This document shows, piece after piece, positions 8,864 to 16,837 of a DNA stretch of 64,000 nt (the first letter of the stretch is position 1; each line of letters opens with the position of its first letter). The stretch is from Mucilaginibacter sp. 14171R-50 (GTDB lineage: Bacteria; Bacteroidota; Bacteroidia; Sphingobacteriales; Sphingobacteriaceae). Both the position numbers and the translations under genes were made by a program. The notes beneath the pieces are model-generated. The model ran no database searches and was not told where the DNA came from. It was given only the letters and a program-made list of their open reading frames with translations. The stretch spans positions 3,720,001 through 3,784,000 of the forward strand of contig NZ_CP048115.1 of assembly GCF_010093045.1 (NCBI RefSeq), read 5' to 3'.

Positions 8864-9499
8864 ATGTGGCACTTTGTAAAAAAATATTACCTGGCAACAT
8901 TCCTGGGATTTTTAGCAGCAACCCTGCTAAAGGAGTTGTTAAACAGGTCTGACAGAACTTTAGTGCACAGTTTAATGGTTGCTGTAATTACCGCTTTTGT
9001 AATAAGCGTTGTGGCGGGCACCATCTATTACTTTCAGGACACTAAATGGGGGCCAAATAAACGCAAAAAACTATTTACCAAGCCACCCTTCAGCCATTTA
9101 CTGATGAACCGCTTTGTACAGGAAGACGATGCCGCGGTTGGCGTAATAGACGGTTATAATGTTGTAGTATTATATACCTGGCCAAATGGTGGTTCGGCTA
9201 TCAGCATAAGTGTGTTTTTTGATATGGATTTTGCAAACCGTTACAAAGGGGGAATTGAAGAGATCAGCAAAAGGAATAAAGCTGCGGCAAAAGATGGATT
9301 TGCCTGGGGTAGCGAGGGGATGATCAGCTGCCTTATCGATTACAGTTTTAAATTACCAACCTATGAAAAGATCATGCAGAGGGCTGAAATGATGATAGCG
9401 ATCTTAAAGGCTGAAGGTTTGCCGGCTGATAAGTTAGATGATGCTAAAAAGCCAAAGCCTGCCACCGGTAACGTTGCACGCTTTGGCTTTGCCGGGTAA
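8864..9499 (+). CDS. Hypothetical protein with two N-terminal membrane segments
   Basis: 211 residues, family not recognised. Two hydrophobic stretches lie near the N-terminus (YLATFLGFLAATLLKELL and LMVAVITAFVISVVAGTIYYF), followed by a soluble ~150-residue domain rich in charged and aromatic residues. A TAGCTTTA -7-like box precedes ATG 8864 by 13 nt. It ends directly against the convergent PPOX gene with no intergenic base. Likely an inner-membrane anchored protein; no functional motif seen. Confidence 0.7.
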   Translation: MWHFVKKYYLATFLGFLAATLLKELLNRSDRTLVHSLMVAVITAFVISVVAGTIYYFQDTKWGPNKRKKLFTKPPFSHLLMNRFVQEDDAAVGVIDGYNVVVLYTWPNGGSAISISVFFDMDFANRYKGGIEEISKRNKAAAKDGFAWGSEGMISCLIDYSFKLPTYEKIMQRAEMMIAILKAEGLPADKLDDAKKPKPATGNVARFGFAG

Positions 9500-9997
9500 T
9501 TAAATATCAATTTTACCGTGTTCGCCTTCGTCGTACATTTTACCCGTTATAGTGGCTTTTAGTATGTTGAACAATACTACCATACTGCTGCTGCTGCTGT
9601 CCCAATATTCCGCGTCGGTAGGTGTAAGCTTCAACAATGTTAGTTTGGGGTCATCTAAGCCCTCCGGGAAGAAAGCCTTTACAAATGGGTTCCACAGCTC
9701 TTTCATTTTGGCTTTGTCATCAACTATCGATGCTTCGGCAACAACGCTTAAATAAGTATGATTTTTTATATCAGAATAAGTTAACGATACGGTGTTCTCT
9801 ACTGATATCTCACTGGCTTTAGGCGAATACTCATTTGTAAAAAACCAAACGTTCCCCTCGTTATCAACATCCGCGGTACCCATGGGGCGGCTGTTAAACC
9901 CTTTTTCGGCGTTGTAGGTGGTTAACATTGCCGTCCTTATCTCTTTAATTTTATCCTTAAAATATTGCAAGCTTTCTGCTTTCGACCAATTACTCAT
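9500..9997 (-). CDS. Pyridoxamine 5'-phosphate oxidase-related (general stress protein 26-like) protein
   Basis: 165 residues with the split-barrel flavin-binding fold seen in general stress protein 26: MLTTYNAEKGFNSRPMGTADVDNEGNVWFFT at the start, then VSLTYSDIKNHTYLSVVAEASIVDD, KMKELWNPFVKAFFPEG and a C-terminal AEYWDS motif. These proteins bind FMN or a related flavin; the reaction is usually unknown. It is the last gene of a minus-strand run with mpg, a hydrolase and a methionine sulfoxide reductase (42 bp from mpg), consistent with a stress-response role. Confidence 0.85.
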   Translation of the reverse strand: MSNWSKAESLQYFKDKIKEIRTAMLTTYNAEKGFNSRPMGTADVDNEGNVWFFTNEYSPKASEISVENTVSLTYSDIKNHTYLSVVAEASIVDDKAKMKELWNPFVKAFFPEGLDDPKLTLLKLTPTDAEYWDSSSSSMVVLFNILKATITGKMYDEGEHGKIDI

Positions 9998-10039
9998 AAT
10001 GTTTATATAAATAGACTGACCAATAAACCAACAAGCAAA

Positions 10040-10642
10040 TTATTTGTTGGGCTTACTCACATAAATATTTCCTTTTACATAAAAGCGGTAAGGCAGCAAG
10101 GCATCCTCACCGGCATAATCAACCCCGACACGCGGGCCCGCGGTTACTTCATCATCCGGGAAGGTAAGCCCGCGGTCTTCCAGCCATATCACATCGCTTT
10201 GCAGGCTCATGGCGTTTATTTTGCGAGATATCCCCAACGCTTTAGCTACCGAACCCGGGCCTTTTGTAATGTTTGGCTTCAATGTATCTAAGTTACGGCG
10301 GTACATCATAATATCCAAACCATCAGTAGGTTGTATCGCCCTGATTAAAATAGCGTGCGGCTGCCCTTCTTCGTTCACTACGATATTGAACATCTCGTGG
10401 ATGCCATAACACAGGTACACGTACGACACCCCGCCCTGCATATACATGGTTTGGGTACGTGGTGTTACCTTGCCGCCATATGAGTGCGCCGCCCTGTCGT
10501 TAACCCCTGTATAGGCTTCTGTTTCAACAACGTATCCCCCGGTAAGCTCGCCATCAATGCAGGTAAAAAGATATTTGCCTATCAGGTCGCGGCTAAGGGC
10601 AACCGCATCGGGGTTATGGTAATAGCTATCGGGTATTTTCAT
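10040..10642 (-). CDS. DNA-3-methyladenine glycosylase (AAG/MPG family)
   Basis: 200 residues, typical of bacterial MPG. Conserved core: LIGKYLFTCIDGELTGGYVVETEAYTG (catalytic Glu in the VETEAY motif), DRAAHSYGGKVTPRTQTMY, GGVSYVYLCYGIHEMFNIV and TKGPGSVAKALGI. The enzyme excises alkylated purines such as 3-methyladenine and hypoxanthine in base excision repair. One base separates it from the upstream alpha/beta hydrolase gene, so it is translated from a shared message starting at the methionine sulfoxide reductase promoter. Confidence 0.95.
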   Translation of the reverse strand: MKIPDSYYHNPDAVALSRDLIGKYLFTCIDGELTGGYVVETEAYTGVNDRAAHSYGGKVTPRTQTMYMQGGVSYVYLCYGIHEMFNIVVNEEGQPHAILIRAIQPTDGLDIMMYRRNLDTLKPNITKGPGSVAKALGISRKINAMSLQSDVIWLEDRGLTFPDDEVTAGPRVGVDYAGEDALLPYRFYVKGNIYVSKPNK

Positions 10643-10643
10643 G

Positions 10644-11294
10644 TTATTTTAATAAACCGGCCAATAAAGCGCTTATCTCGGCAGCTTTATCAAACACCAT
10701 AATATGTGTGCCGCCTTTTATAACAGCTGTGGGGTTTTTGATGTTTTGGTAAGGGAAAACAAGGTCGTTATCGCCGATGATATGGTACAGGTTTGGGAGT
10801 ACAACGTTGTTGCGCCAGTTTAACACCGCACGCATGGCCCATTTTAAAAATACAGGCGACGAGTTTCTGAGCATGCTTTTAAACAAAGCCAGGTCATCGG
10901 TGCTCATTTTACCGAACATGGGCTTTACCAGGAAACCCAAATGGGTCATCAATTTCCCCGGGATGGCTTTGTAAACAGGTACGCTCCGCCCTACCTTAAA
11001 ATACCATGGCACTTCGCTGTCGGCTTTAATGCTTGATATCAGGATCACTTTATCGAGTTGCATAAGCTTAGCTATTTCAACCGAGATCATCCCGCCTAAC
11101 GACACCCCTATTACAGTTGAGTTAGGCTGTATATCGTACTGTTTTACAATATCGCGGGCGTAAGTTGTTAAAGTGTCTGATCGTTTCGGAACATGCCAGT
11201 CAATCAACGTTACCTGGTAATTGCCAGGCAGCTTTATATTTTTAAATAAGCGACTATCGGCACCCATGCCGGATATCATGTAAACCTTATGCAT
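10644..11294 (-). CDS. Alpha/beta hydrolase
   Basis: 216 residues. The nucleophile elbow GVSLGGMIS fits G-x-S-x-G with Ser as nucleophile; an acid (IIGDNDLVFP) and a late His (GGTHIMVF) complete the triad in the expected order. The N-terminal ISGMGADSRLF resembles the oxyanion-hole HG motif region. Substrate not identifiable. Its start overlaps the end of the upstream reductase gene by 8 bp and its stop is one base from mpg, so translational coupling is likely. Confidence 0.85.
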   Translation of the reverse strand: MHKVYMISGMGADSRLFKNIKLPGNYQVTLIDWHVPKRSDTLTTYARDIVKQYDIQPNSTVIGVSLGGMISVEIAKLMQLDKVILISSIKADSEVPWYFKVGRSVPVYKAIPGKLMTHLGFLVKPMFGKMSTDDLALFKSMLRNSSPVFLKWAMRAVLNWRNNVVLPNLYHIIGDNDLVFPYQNIKNPTAVIKGGTHIMVFDKAAEISALLAGLLK

Positions 11295-11769
11295 TAAATT
11301 TGATCAGGTCGATCACTTGTTTAAGGAAAAGGGCATCCGTTTCGTCAAATTCGTTCAGTTCGGCGCTATCTACGTCTAATACGCCGATCACTTCGCCGTG
11401 GGAGAACAAAGGCAGCACAATTTCTGAACGTGACGCCGAACTGCAGGCTATATGGCCGGGAAAAGCGTCGACATCAGGTACGATCAATGTTTCGGCCTTA
11501 GCCCATGACGTACCGCAAACACCCCTGCCTTTTGCAATACGTGTACAGGCAACCGGCCCCTGGAAAGGGCCTAACACCAATTCATCGTGCTTTACCAGGT
11601 AAAAGCCCACCCAAAACCAATTGAACTGCTCTTTTAATGCGGCCGCGATATTCGCCAAGTTTGCCACCAGGTCGGTTTCGCCATCCAGCAATGCTTCTAT
11701 CTGAGGGATCAGCGATATATATTGTTCCTCTTTACTCGCTGCTGTTATTATTTTTAAGTCCTCTGCCAT
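11287..11769 (-). CDS. msrC: Free methionine-(R)-sulfoxide reductase (GAF-type fRMsr)
   Basis: 160 residues from ATG 11769. An in-frame start 42 bp upstream would run through the promoter box, so it is rejected. GAF domain with the three fRMsr cysteines in family context: GPVACTRI, GRGVCGTSW and GHIACSSASRSEIVLP. The enzyme reduces free L-methionine-R-sulfoxide using thioredoxin, in the cytoplasm. First gene of an overlapping set with a hydrolase, mpg and probably the PPOX gene, all fitting damage repair. Confidence 0.92.
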   Translation of the reverse strand: MAEDLKIITAASKEEQYISLIPQIEALLDGETDLVANLANIAAALKEQFNWFWVGFYLVKHDELVLGPFQGPVACTRIAKGRGVCGTSWAKAETLIVPDVDAFPGHIACSSASRSEIVLPLFSHGEVIGVLDVDSAELNEFDETDALFLKQVIDLIKFNA

Positions 11770-11773
11770 AAAG

Positions 11774-11781
11774 CAAAAGTA
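11774..11781 (-). promoter_or_regulatory. -7 box of fRMsr operon, leaderless layout
   Basis: Minus-strand TACTTTTG is a perfect TAnnTTTG match and ends exactly 4 nt before ATG 11769. This also decides the start codon. Confidence 0.6.
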
Positions 11782-11843
11782 ACGATGCCATGTTGAAAGT
11801 AAATAAGCCAAATCTCATATTTAATCTTTTATTTCGCAGGTAA

Positions 11844-12545
11844 ATGATCGTCAGCCTCACTATTGTCCGCTATCGCAAAGCCTTTGTGCCGTTGGCGTTG
11901 CTTGCTATGGCCATACACCGCCTGCCCATGTGGCTGCAGCAAGGTTGTACCTTCTGGAAACTTCTGGGCAGCGGCCGCAACGGCACCTTCGACCTGCAGC
12001 CCGACTGGCAGCAATGGGGCTTACTGGCCGTTTGGAATAGCCGGGAAGACCACGAGCGCTTTGCAAAAACATCATTTGTAAGTAAATGGTGGAATCTGTT
12101 AGGTACCGAAAACTGGACCCTATTATGCGAGCCTTTACAAAGCCACGGTAAATGGGATGGCAAAGAACCCTTCGGCAAACCGGATAATATCCCCGCCGAA
12201 GGGCCGATAGCTGTACTTACCCGCGCCACTATCCGGATGAGCAGTCTTAAGAGCTTTTGGGGCCATGTAGATGAGGTTACAAATTTGATGCTCGAAGCGC
12301 CTGGGTACATCACCTCGTTCGGGATAGGCGAAGCGCCTGTATACAGGCAGGCTACGTTTTCGGTTTGGGAAAGTGTGGAGCATATGAAAGCTTTTGCCTA
12401 TGGAAGTAAAAAACATGCCGAAGTGATCAAAAAAACACGCAGCGAGAACTGGTACAGCGAGGAACTCTTCGCAAGGTTTAGGATCATTGAAACCAGCGGA
12501 ACATTAAATGGCCAAAACCCCTTGGCGGGAATAAGTAAAACATAA
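11844..12545 (+). CDS. CrtA-like (spheroidene monooxygenase family) protein
   Basis: 233 residues. It matches the CrtA family along its length: FWKLLGSGRNGTF, WGLLAVWNSREDHERF, the LTRATIRMSSLKSFW block, FGIGEAPVYRQATFSVWES and the C-terminal ENWYSEELFARFRI. CrtA of purple bacteria is a haem-containing oxygenase that adds keto groups to carotenoids. No carotenoid genes are near, so the substrate here is open. A small conserved ORF follows after 7 bp and is probably co-transcribed. Divergent from the fRMsr operon. Confidence 0.75.
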   Translation: MIVSLTIVRYRKAFVPLALLAMAIHRLPMWLQQGCTFWKLLGSGRNGTFDLQPDWQQWGLLAVWNSREDHERFAKTSFVSKWWNLLGTENWTLLCEPLQSHGKWDGKEPFGKPDNIPAEGPIAVLTRATIRMSSLKSFWGHVDEVTNLMLEAPGYITSFGIGEAPVYRQATFSVWESVEHMKAFAYGSKKHAEVIKKTRSENWYSEELFARFRIIETSGTLNGQNPLAGISKT

Positions 12546-12552
12546 TAACACC

Positions 12553-12801
12553 ATGAGAATAATTGCAGAACTACCCCACCCTGATTTTAAAATATCTATC
12601 CTGAACATGAACCAAAAGTTTATAATTAAGATAGAGCAGGGTACCCTGGAACAGAGCTACAAAATACCCGAGATGGATTTGACCGAAGGCGTGAACAGTG
12701 TATTTGAATTGCTTGATGAGGCGTTTTTAAAAACAGTTTCTACCCGCTTTATAGAAATGGGGAAAGATTTCAGGGAGAGCTATTATCGATATAACTATTA
12801 A
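12553..12801 (+). CDS. Small hypothetical protein
   Basis: 82 residues, no signal peptide or membrane segment, no motif recognised. Sequence is mixed alpha/beta in character (FKISILNMNQKFIIKIEQGTLEQ then an acidic helix VNSVFELLDEAFLKTV) and ends with tyrosines. It begins 7 bp after the CrtA-like gene and is followed by a hairpin, so it is most likely the second gene of that transcript. Function unknown. Confidence 0.65.
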   Translation: MRIIAELPHPDFKISILNMNQKFIIKIEQGTLEQSYKIPEMDLTEGVNSVFELLDEAFLKTVSTRFIEMGKDFRESYYRYNY

Positions 12802-12853
12802 CGGATATAAACTCTATAACTAATTGTTTTATAATTATTTATATATTATTAAT

Positions 12854-12884
12854 AATGGCAGCCAAATAAAATTTGGTTGCCATT
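12854..12884. terminator. Hairpin terminator after CrtA-like operon
   Basis: 14-bp stem (12854-12867 with 12871-12884), one G-T pair, 3-nt loop, A/T-rich ends; 52 bp past the small ORF. The rest of 12802-13021 holds nothing I can support. Confidence 0.7.
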
Positions 12885-13021
12885 TAAGTATAAACGGTTC
12901 TAATATGGAACAGGCAGAATATAATTTGGTCAATCTATTTAAAAAACTACAAGTTGTTAATTATCAACATTTTGCAGCAAATACTTATATGTTTTTATTT
13001 AGTAAGACTATACGCCTGTAA

Positions 13022-13927
13022 TTAACGGCTTTTAGTTACCTCAACGCTCCACTCACTTCCACTGCCAATTTTATATGTATCCGCAAAGCTTGCCATATTT
13101 AAGGCAAATGATAACTGCATGAGGCTATTGAGATACGCCAGCGGCTTACCCTGAGGTACGCTGCCAAATGTTTCGCTATATGGTGCATCACTTTCGTGCA
13201 CCAATACTCCCCTATTAAATATTTTCAAATGCAGCATATCGCCAAACTTCGGGTTCAGCTTTTTAACCAGGTTCTGGTCGATGTCCGTCCAGATGTTGCC
13301 GTACTGAATATCGTGGATATCAATAGTGCCTTTCAACGTGCCGTTCTCAAAAACCGATTTTTGGTATGGTATCGTTACTACTTGTTTAGGCAGTTCCGGC
13401 CCCACCTGCTCAAAGGTTATCACGCCTGCGGCCAGGCGGGCAGCCGTGTAAGAGTAAACATCCCGGCCATGAAACGTAAACGAGTTTCCGGATGCAGGGC
13501 GACGGTTCTTTGTTTCGTCAATTTCGCGGATAGCTGCTATACCGTAAGTTTCGGCCACAAGCGTTAACGTGCCGTTGTCAGGCGTAACAATAAATTGCCC
13601 GGTATTGGTTTTGAGGACTACCGATTTACGCGATGTACCTACGCCCGGGTCAACTACAGATACAAACACCGTTCCCTTTGGCCAGTAACTGATGGTTTGG
13701 AACAAACGGTACGATGCTTCCCATATGTTGTAGTTCGGGATCTCGTGGGTAAGGTCGTAAAGTTTCAGATCGGGCGATACACCGATGGCTACGCCCTTCA
13801 TTTCAGATACCGCACCATCCTTCAGCCCAAAATCTGATTGATAAACGATTATCTTATTTTGTGCAAAGGACGTACCTATGCCCAGCAGCGCCAGTGTAAA
13901 AATTAAGGTTTTCAGGTTTTTATTCAT
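13022..13927 (-). CDS. Exported SAM hydroxide adenosyltransferase-like protein (DUF62)
   Basis: 301 residues. MNKNLKTLIFTLALLGIGTSFAQ is a signal peptide, which is unusual because SAM is cytoplasmic. The mature protein keeps the DUF62 motifs in order: YQSDFGLKDGAVSEMKG, VDPGVGTSRKSVV, PDNGTL and FHGRDVYSYTAARLA. Family members hydrolyse S-adenosylmethionine to adenosine and methionine; relatives are chlorinases and fluorinases. It could act on periplasmic or imported SAM or a related nucleoside. Monocistronic on the minus strand. A 14-bp perfect palindrome (13926-13939) overlaps the start codon. Confidence 0.88.
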   Translation of the reverse strand: MNKNLKTLIFTLALLGIGTSFAQNKIIVYQSDFGLKDGAVSEMKGVAIGVSPDLKLYDLTHEIPNYNIWEASYRLFQTISYWPKGTVFVSVVDPGVGTSRKSVVLKTNTGQFIVTPDNGTLTLVAETYGIAAIREIDETKNRRPASGNSFTFHGRDVYSYTAARLAAGVITFEQVGPELPKQVVTIPYQKSVFENGTLKGTIDIHDIQYGNIWTDIDQNLVKKLNPKFGDMLHLKIFNRGVLVHESDAPYSETFGSVPQGKPLAYLNSLMQLSFALNMASFADTYKIGSGSEWSVEVTKSR

Positions 13928-13939
13928 AACAGCTGTTAT
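13926..13939. promoter_or_regulatory. 14-bp palindrome at DUF62 start
   Basis: ataacagctgttat is a perfect palindrome that covers the first base of the start codon and the bases just upstream. Possible operator; chance cannot be excluded for this length. Confidence 0.25.
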
Positions 13940-13978
13940 CTGAAGTTAATTACAGATAGCGGACTGAAAAATAAAAAA

Positions 13979-14293
13979 TTATTCTGAAGCTTCTTCGCCT
14001 TTTTCGCCAAGCGCTACAATATCACCTTCCTTGAATAAAATAGCTTGCAGCGTTTGGCGCCATTTGGGTTTTTTGCGTAGCAGGAACTCCAGGTCCATGC
14101 CAAAGTGTTTAAACTCCTCGTGCTGGGCGTTTTCCATAATCGCTTTTGCCTGGGGGTCTTTTTCCACCGAAATGCGTTGCTCGTACCAGTTAATGGCTTC
14201 TGCTTCCTCACCCAGCGATACGATCATGCGTACAAAAGTGCGGGTTTCCTGCGATAACTCTTCTGGTGGTTCGTGGTATTGATCAAATGCCAT
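13979..14293 (-). CDS. Encapsulated-ferritin-like protein (EncFtn family), no shell gene nearby
   Basis: 104 residues, the EncFtn length. Two-helix ferroxidase half-site: SLGEEAEAINWYEQR and HEEFKHFGMDLEFLLRKKPKW align with the Rhodospirillum EncFtn motifs, giving E30, E60 and H63 as the expected iron ligands and W36/Y37 in the same place. EncFtn forms annular decamers that oxidise iron and normally is cargo of an encapsulin shell. The tail (GDIVALGEKGEEASE) has no clear targeting peptide and no encapsulin gene lies in this window. The start codon lies in a 12-bp inverted repeat. Confidence 0.82.
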   Translation of the reverse strand: MAFDQYHEPPEELSQETRTFVRMIVSLGEEAEAINWYEQRISVEKDPQAKAIMENAQHEEFKHFGMDLEFLLRKKPKWRQTLQAILFKEGDIVALGEKGEEASE

Positions 14294-14333
14294 AGCGTTT
14301 CTTTTTGTTGTATAAAGTAAAGCTATGGCATTT
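14285..14333. promoter_or_regulatory. 12-bp perfect inverted repeat over EncFtn start codon
   Basis: Arms aaatgccatagc (14285-14296) and gctatggcattt (14322-14333) are exact reverse complements, 25 bp apart. The left arm contains the EncFtn ATG and its next codons. It could be a DNA operator or, if transcription starts far enough upstream, an RNA hairpin hiding the start. Confidence 0.5.
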
Positions 14334-14341
14334 TTGTTTGA

Positions 14342-15358
14342 TTATATCACCACGTTAATGCTCATTTCCCTTATCTCTTTCGATTCGTTAGGACGGCCGT
14401 TCTTGAATGCTTTACGAGGGGTTAAGCCCAAAAGCTGGAACATGGCCATATCCTCGTCAAACGAAGGGTTCGGTGTGGTCAGTAGCTTTTCGCCGGCGAA
14501 GATGGAGTTGGCACCCGCCATAAAACACATGGCTTGCTCAACCGTACTCATTTCGGTACGACCAGCAGACAGCCTTACAACTGTTTTAGGCATAATAATG
14601 CGGGTAGTGGCAATCATCCTTACCATATCCCAAACGGATACGCGCGGCTGCTCGGCCAGCGGCGTTCCTTGTACCGGCACTAATGCGTTGATCGGCACAG
14701 ATTCGGGATGCTTAGGCATATTAGACAGTGTTTTCAGCATCGATATACGATCCTGAGCCGTTTCGCCAAGGCCGATAATACCGCCGCTGCAAACAGATAT
14801 TTTTGCTTTACGTACATGATCGAGCGTTTGCAAGCGGTCGTCATAGGTACGGGTGGTTATTATACGTTTATAATCATCCTCCGAAGTATCCAGGTTGTGA
14901 TTATAGGCATAAAGGCCCGCGTCGGCTAAACGCTGCGCCTGGCTTTCGGTAAGCATACCCAGCGTGCAGCAAACTTCCATATCCAGTTCGTTTACGGCTT
15001 TCACCATATCAATAACCTTATCAAAGTCGCGGTTATCGCGCACCTCGCGCCATGCGGCGCCCATACAAAGCCTTGAAGCTCCGCCGTTTTTGGCCTTCTG
15101 CGCTACCGCTATCACTTCTTCCTTTGGCATTATAGCGTGTACATCAACCCCTGTATTGTAACGTGCAGCCTGCGGGCAATATGCGCAATCTTCGGGGCAG
15201 CCACCGGTTTTGATAGATATAAGCGAGCTTATCTGCACTTCTGCATAATCCTTATTCTCGCGGTGTATGCTTGCCGCGCGGAATATCAGATCGAGCAGTG
15301 GCGAATGGTATATTTTTGAGATCTCTTCCTGGGTCCAGTCGTATCTAACTTCGGTCAT
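14342..15358 (-). CDS. bioB: Biotin synthase
   Basis: 338 residues. Radical SAM enzyme converting dethiobiotin to biotin. The 4Fe-4S cysteines are C54, C58 and C61 in GGCPEDCAYCPQ; later blocks YNHNLDTS, CSGGIIGLGET and FAGEKLLTTPNPS are BioB signatures, and GRTEM carries the conserved Arg near the second cluster. Other bio genes are absent here. The gene starts inside a minus-strand run after mgtE (27 bp spacing) but has its own TAATTTTG -7 box. Confidence 0.96.
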   Translation of the reverse strand: MTEVRYDWTQEEISKIYHSPLLDLIFRAASIHRENKDYAEVQISSLISIKTGGCPEDCAYCPQAARYNTGVDVHAIMPKEEVIAVAQKAKNGGASRLCMGAAWREVRDNRDFDKVIDMVKAVNELDMEVCCTLGMLTESQAQRLADAGLYAYNHNLDTSEDDYKRIITTRTYDDRLQTLDHVRKAKISVCSGGIIGLGETAQDRISMLKTLSNMPKHPESVPINALVPVQGTPLAEQPRVSVWDMVRMIATTRIIMPKTVVRLSAGRTEMSTVEQAMCFMAGANSIFAGEKLLTTPNPSFDEDMAMFQLLGLTPRKAFKNGRPNESKEIREMSINVVI

Positions 15359-15380
15359 ATTCGTATTCGTTTTAATGGGT

Positions 15381-15388
15381 CAAAATTA
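15381..15388 (-). promoter_or_regulatory. -7 box for bioB
   Basis: Minus-strand TAATTTTG is a perfect TAnnTTTG match 22 nt before the bioB ATG; it overlaps the mgtE stop region. Confidence 0.45.
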
Positions 15389-16735
15389 TAATAAAAGCTT
15401 GCTTGCTAACCATAATGGCAGAAAAAATCCGATACAATCTGTAAAGGTGGTGATGATAATGGATGATGCCACTGCAGGGTCTATCCCTACCCTTTTCAAA
15501 ATCAGCGGGATAGAGGCGCCGGTGATACCGGCGATAACCAGGTTGCCTGTCATGGCTAAAAACAGCACAAGGCCCAGCATGGGGTTTGCATCGTAAAAAT
15601 AAGCCACCGCAAAAACGATAAGCCCGTTACACGCGCCATTTATCAATCCAACCAAAAACTCTTTTATCACAGTGTTGTAGGCCTGCGTATCGCTCAGGTC
15701 GCTTAACGAGATACGCCTTACCGTAACAGCAAGGGCCTGGGTTGCGGTGTTGCCGCCCATACCGGCTATAATGGTCATATAAGCAGATATCACCGCAAGG
15801 CTTTTTACGGTAGCATCAAAATTACGGATGATGGAGGCTGCTAAAAAAGCAGTACCCAGGTTGATGACAAGCCAGGGCAAACGGCTTTTTACCGCATCCC
15901 GCCAGTTACCGCTCAGTTCCTCGTCTTCCGATACCCCCGATATCTTCAGGATGTCCTCGGTATTCTCGGCTTCCATAACGTCGATGATATCATCAACCGT
16001 TATTCGGCCCAGCAATTTCATATTATCGTCAACAACCGGAATGGTGGTCAGGTTATACTGCGAGATCAGTTTGGCAACCTCTTCCTGGTCAAGTTCGGCT
16101 TTTACATAAACATAATCGGTTTGTACCAGGTTACGCACTTTGGCTTCGCTGCGCGCTTTGATAATATCCTTTATAGACAGGATGCCTTGTAATATCTGGT
16201 TATCATCTACCACGTAAATGGTATAAAATTCCTCCATTTCTTCCGACTGGCGGATGATCTCGGCAAGCGCCCCCCTTTTATCAAGGTTGATGTTTACGCA
16301 GATAACCTCCGAGTTCATTAAACCGCCCGCGGTATCTTCGCGATAATTTAACAGGGCACGAATGCTGGTGGCATCTTCCTGATCAATATCTTCTAAAATT
16401 TCCTGCTGGTCTTCTTTGTCAAGCTGCGAAATAATATCTGTCGCAACGTCATAATCCATTTCCTCAACAATTTCCGACCGTTTTTCGGGATGCAGGCCTA
16501 CGAGCAGTTCCTCGGGATGAGATTCCTCGGTCATTTCAGAGATAACCTCGGATGCCGTTTCGGTTGGCAGTATATTGATGATGCGCTCTTTAGCCTCTTG
16601 CGGAAGCTTTTCGAACAGTATCGCGATCTCTGAAGCATGATAATCATTCAAAACGACCTGTAATTCAGCATCATCGCCCTCAAGGGCAGTTTTAATGCGG
16701 AGCAGGTCGGTTTTATCAATTTCAAAAGATTGCAT
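15386..16735 (-). CDS. mgtE: Magnesium transporter MgtE
   Basis: 449 residues, usual MgtE length. N-terminal helical MgtE_N domain (FEKLPQEAKERIINILP, acidic), two CBS domains from about residue 130 to 255 (FYTIYVVDDNQILQGILSIKD and LTTIPVVDDNMKLLGRITVDDIIDVM), then five membrane helices including the conserved MTIIAGMGGNTATQALAV pore region. Imports Mg2+ and is gated by Mg2+ through the N and CBS domains. The 207-bp region upstream holds a striking CGTGAACA repeat cluster that may regulate it. Confidence 0.95.
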   Translation of the reverse strand: MQSFEIDKTDLLRIKTALEGDDAELQVVLNDYHASEIAILFEKLPQEAKERIINILPTETASEVISEMTEESHPEELLVGLHPEKRSEIVEEMDYDVATDIISQLDKEDQQEILEDIDQEDATSIRALLNYREDTAGGLMNSEVICVNINLDKRGALAEIIRQSEEMEEFYTIYVVDDNQILQGILSIKDIIKARSEAKVRNLVQTDYVYVKAELDQEEVAKLISQYNLTTIPVVDDNMKLLGRITVDDIIDVMEAENTEDILKISGVSEDEELSGNWRDAVKSRLPWLVINLGTAFLAASIIRNFDATVKSLAVISAYMTIIAGMGGNTATQALAVTVRRISLSDLSDTQAYNTVIKEFLVGLINGACNGLIVFAVAYFYDANPMLGLVLFLAMTGNLVIAGITGASIPLILKRVGIDPAVASSIIITTFTDCIGFFLPLWLASKLLL

Positions 16736-16837
16736 ATGCAGGCAAAATAAGCAATTTTAGCGAGAAGGAAAGCCGCCATTACGCGGATTTTTACCAATAA
16801 TTGGATTTTATTTGTCCAAAAGTTGTGCTAAGTGCAA

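Noticed and set aside
12824..13021. 65-residue plus-strand ORF
   Set aside because: It spans a hairpin terminator in an AT-rich gap, has no family likeness and no upstream signal.
13022..13927. SAM-dependent halogenase (fluorinase/chlorinase) instead of hydrolase
   Set aside because: Shares the family fold, but nothing in the visible motifs favours halogenation and there is no biosynthetic cluster around it.
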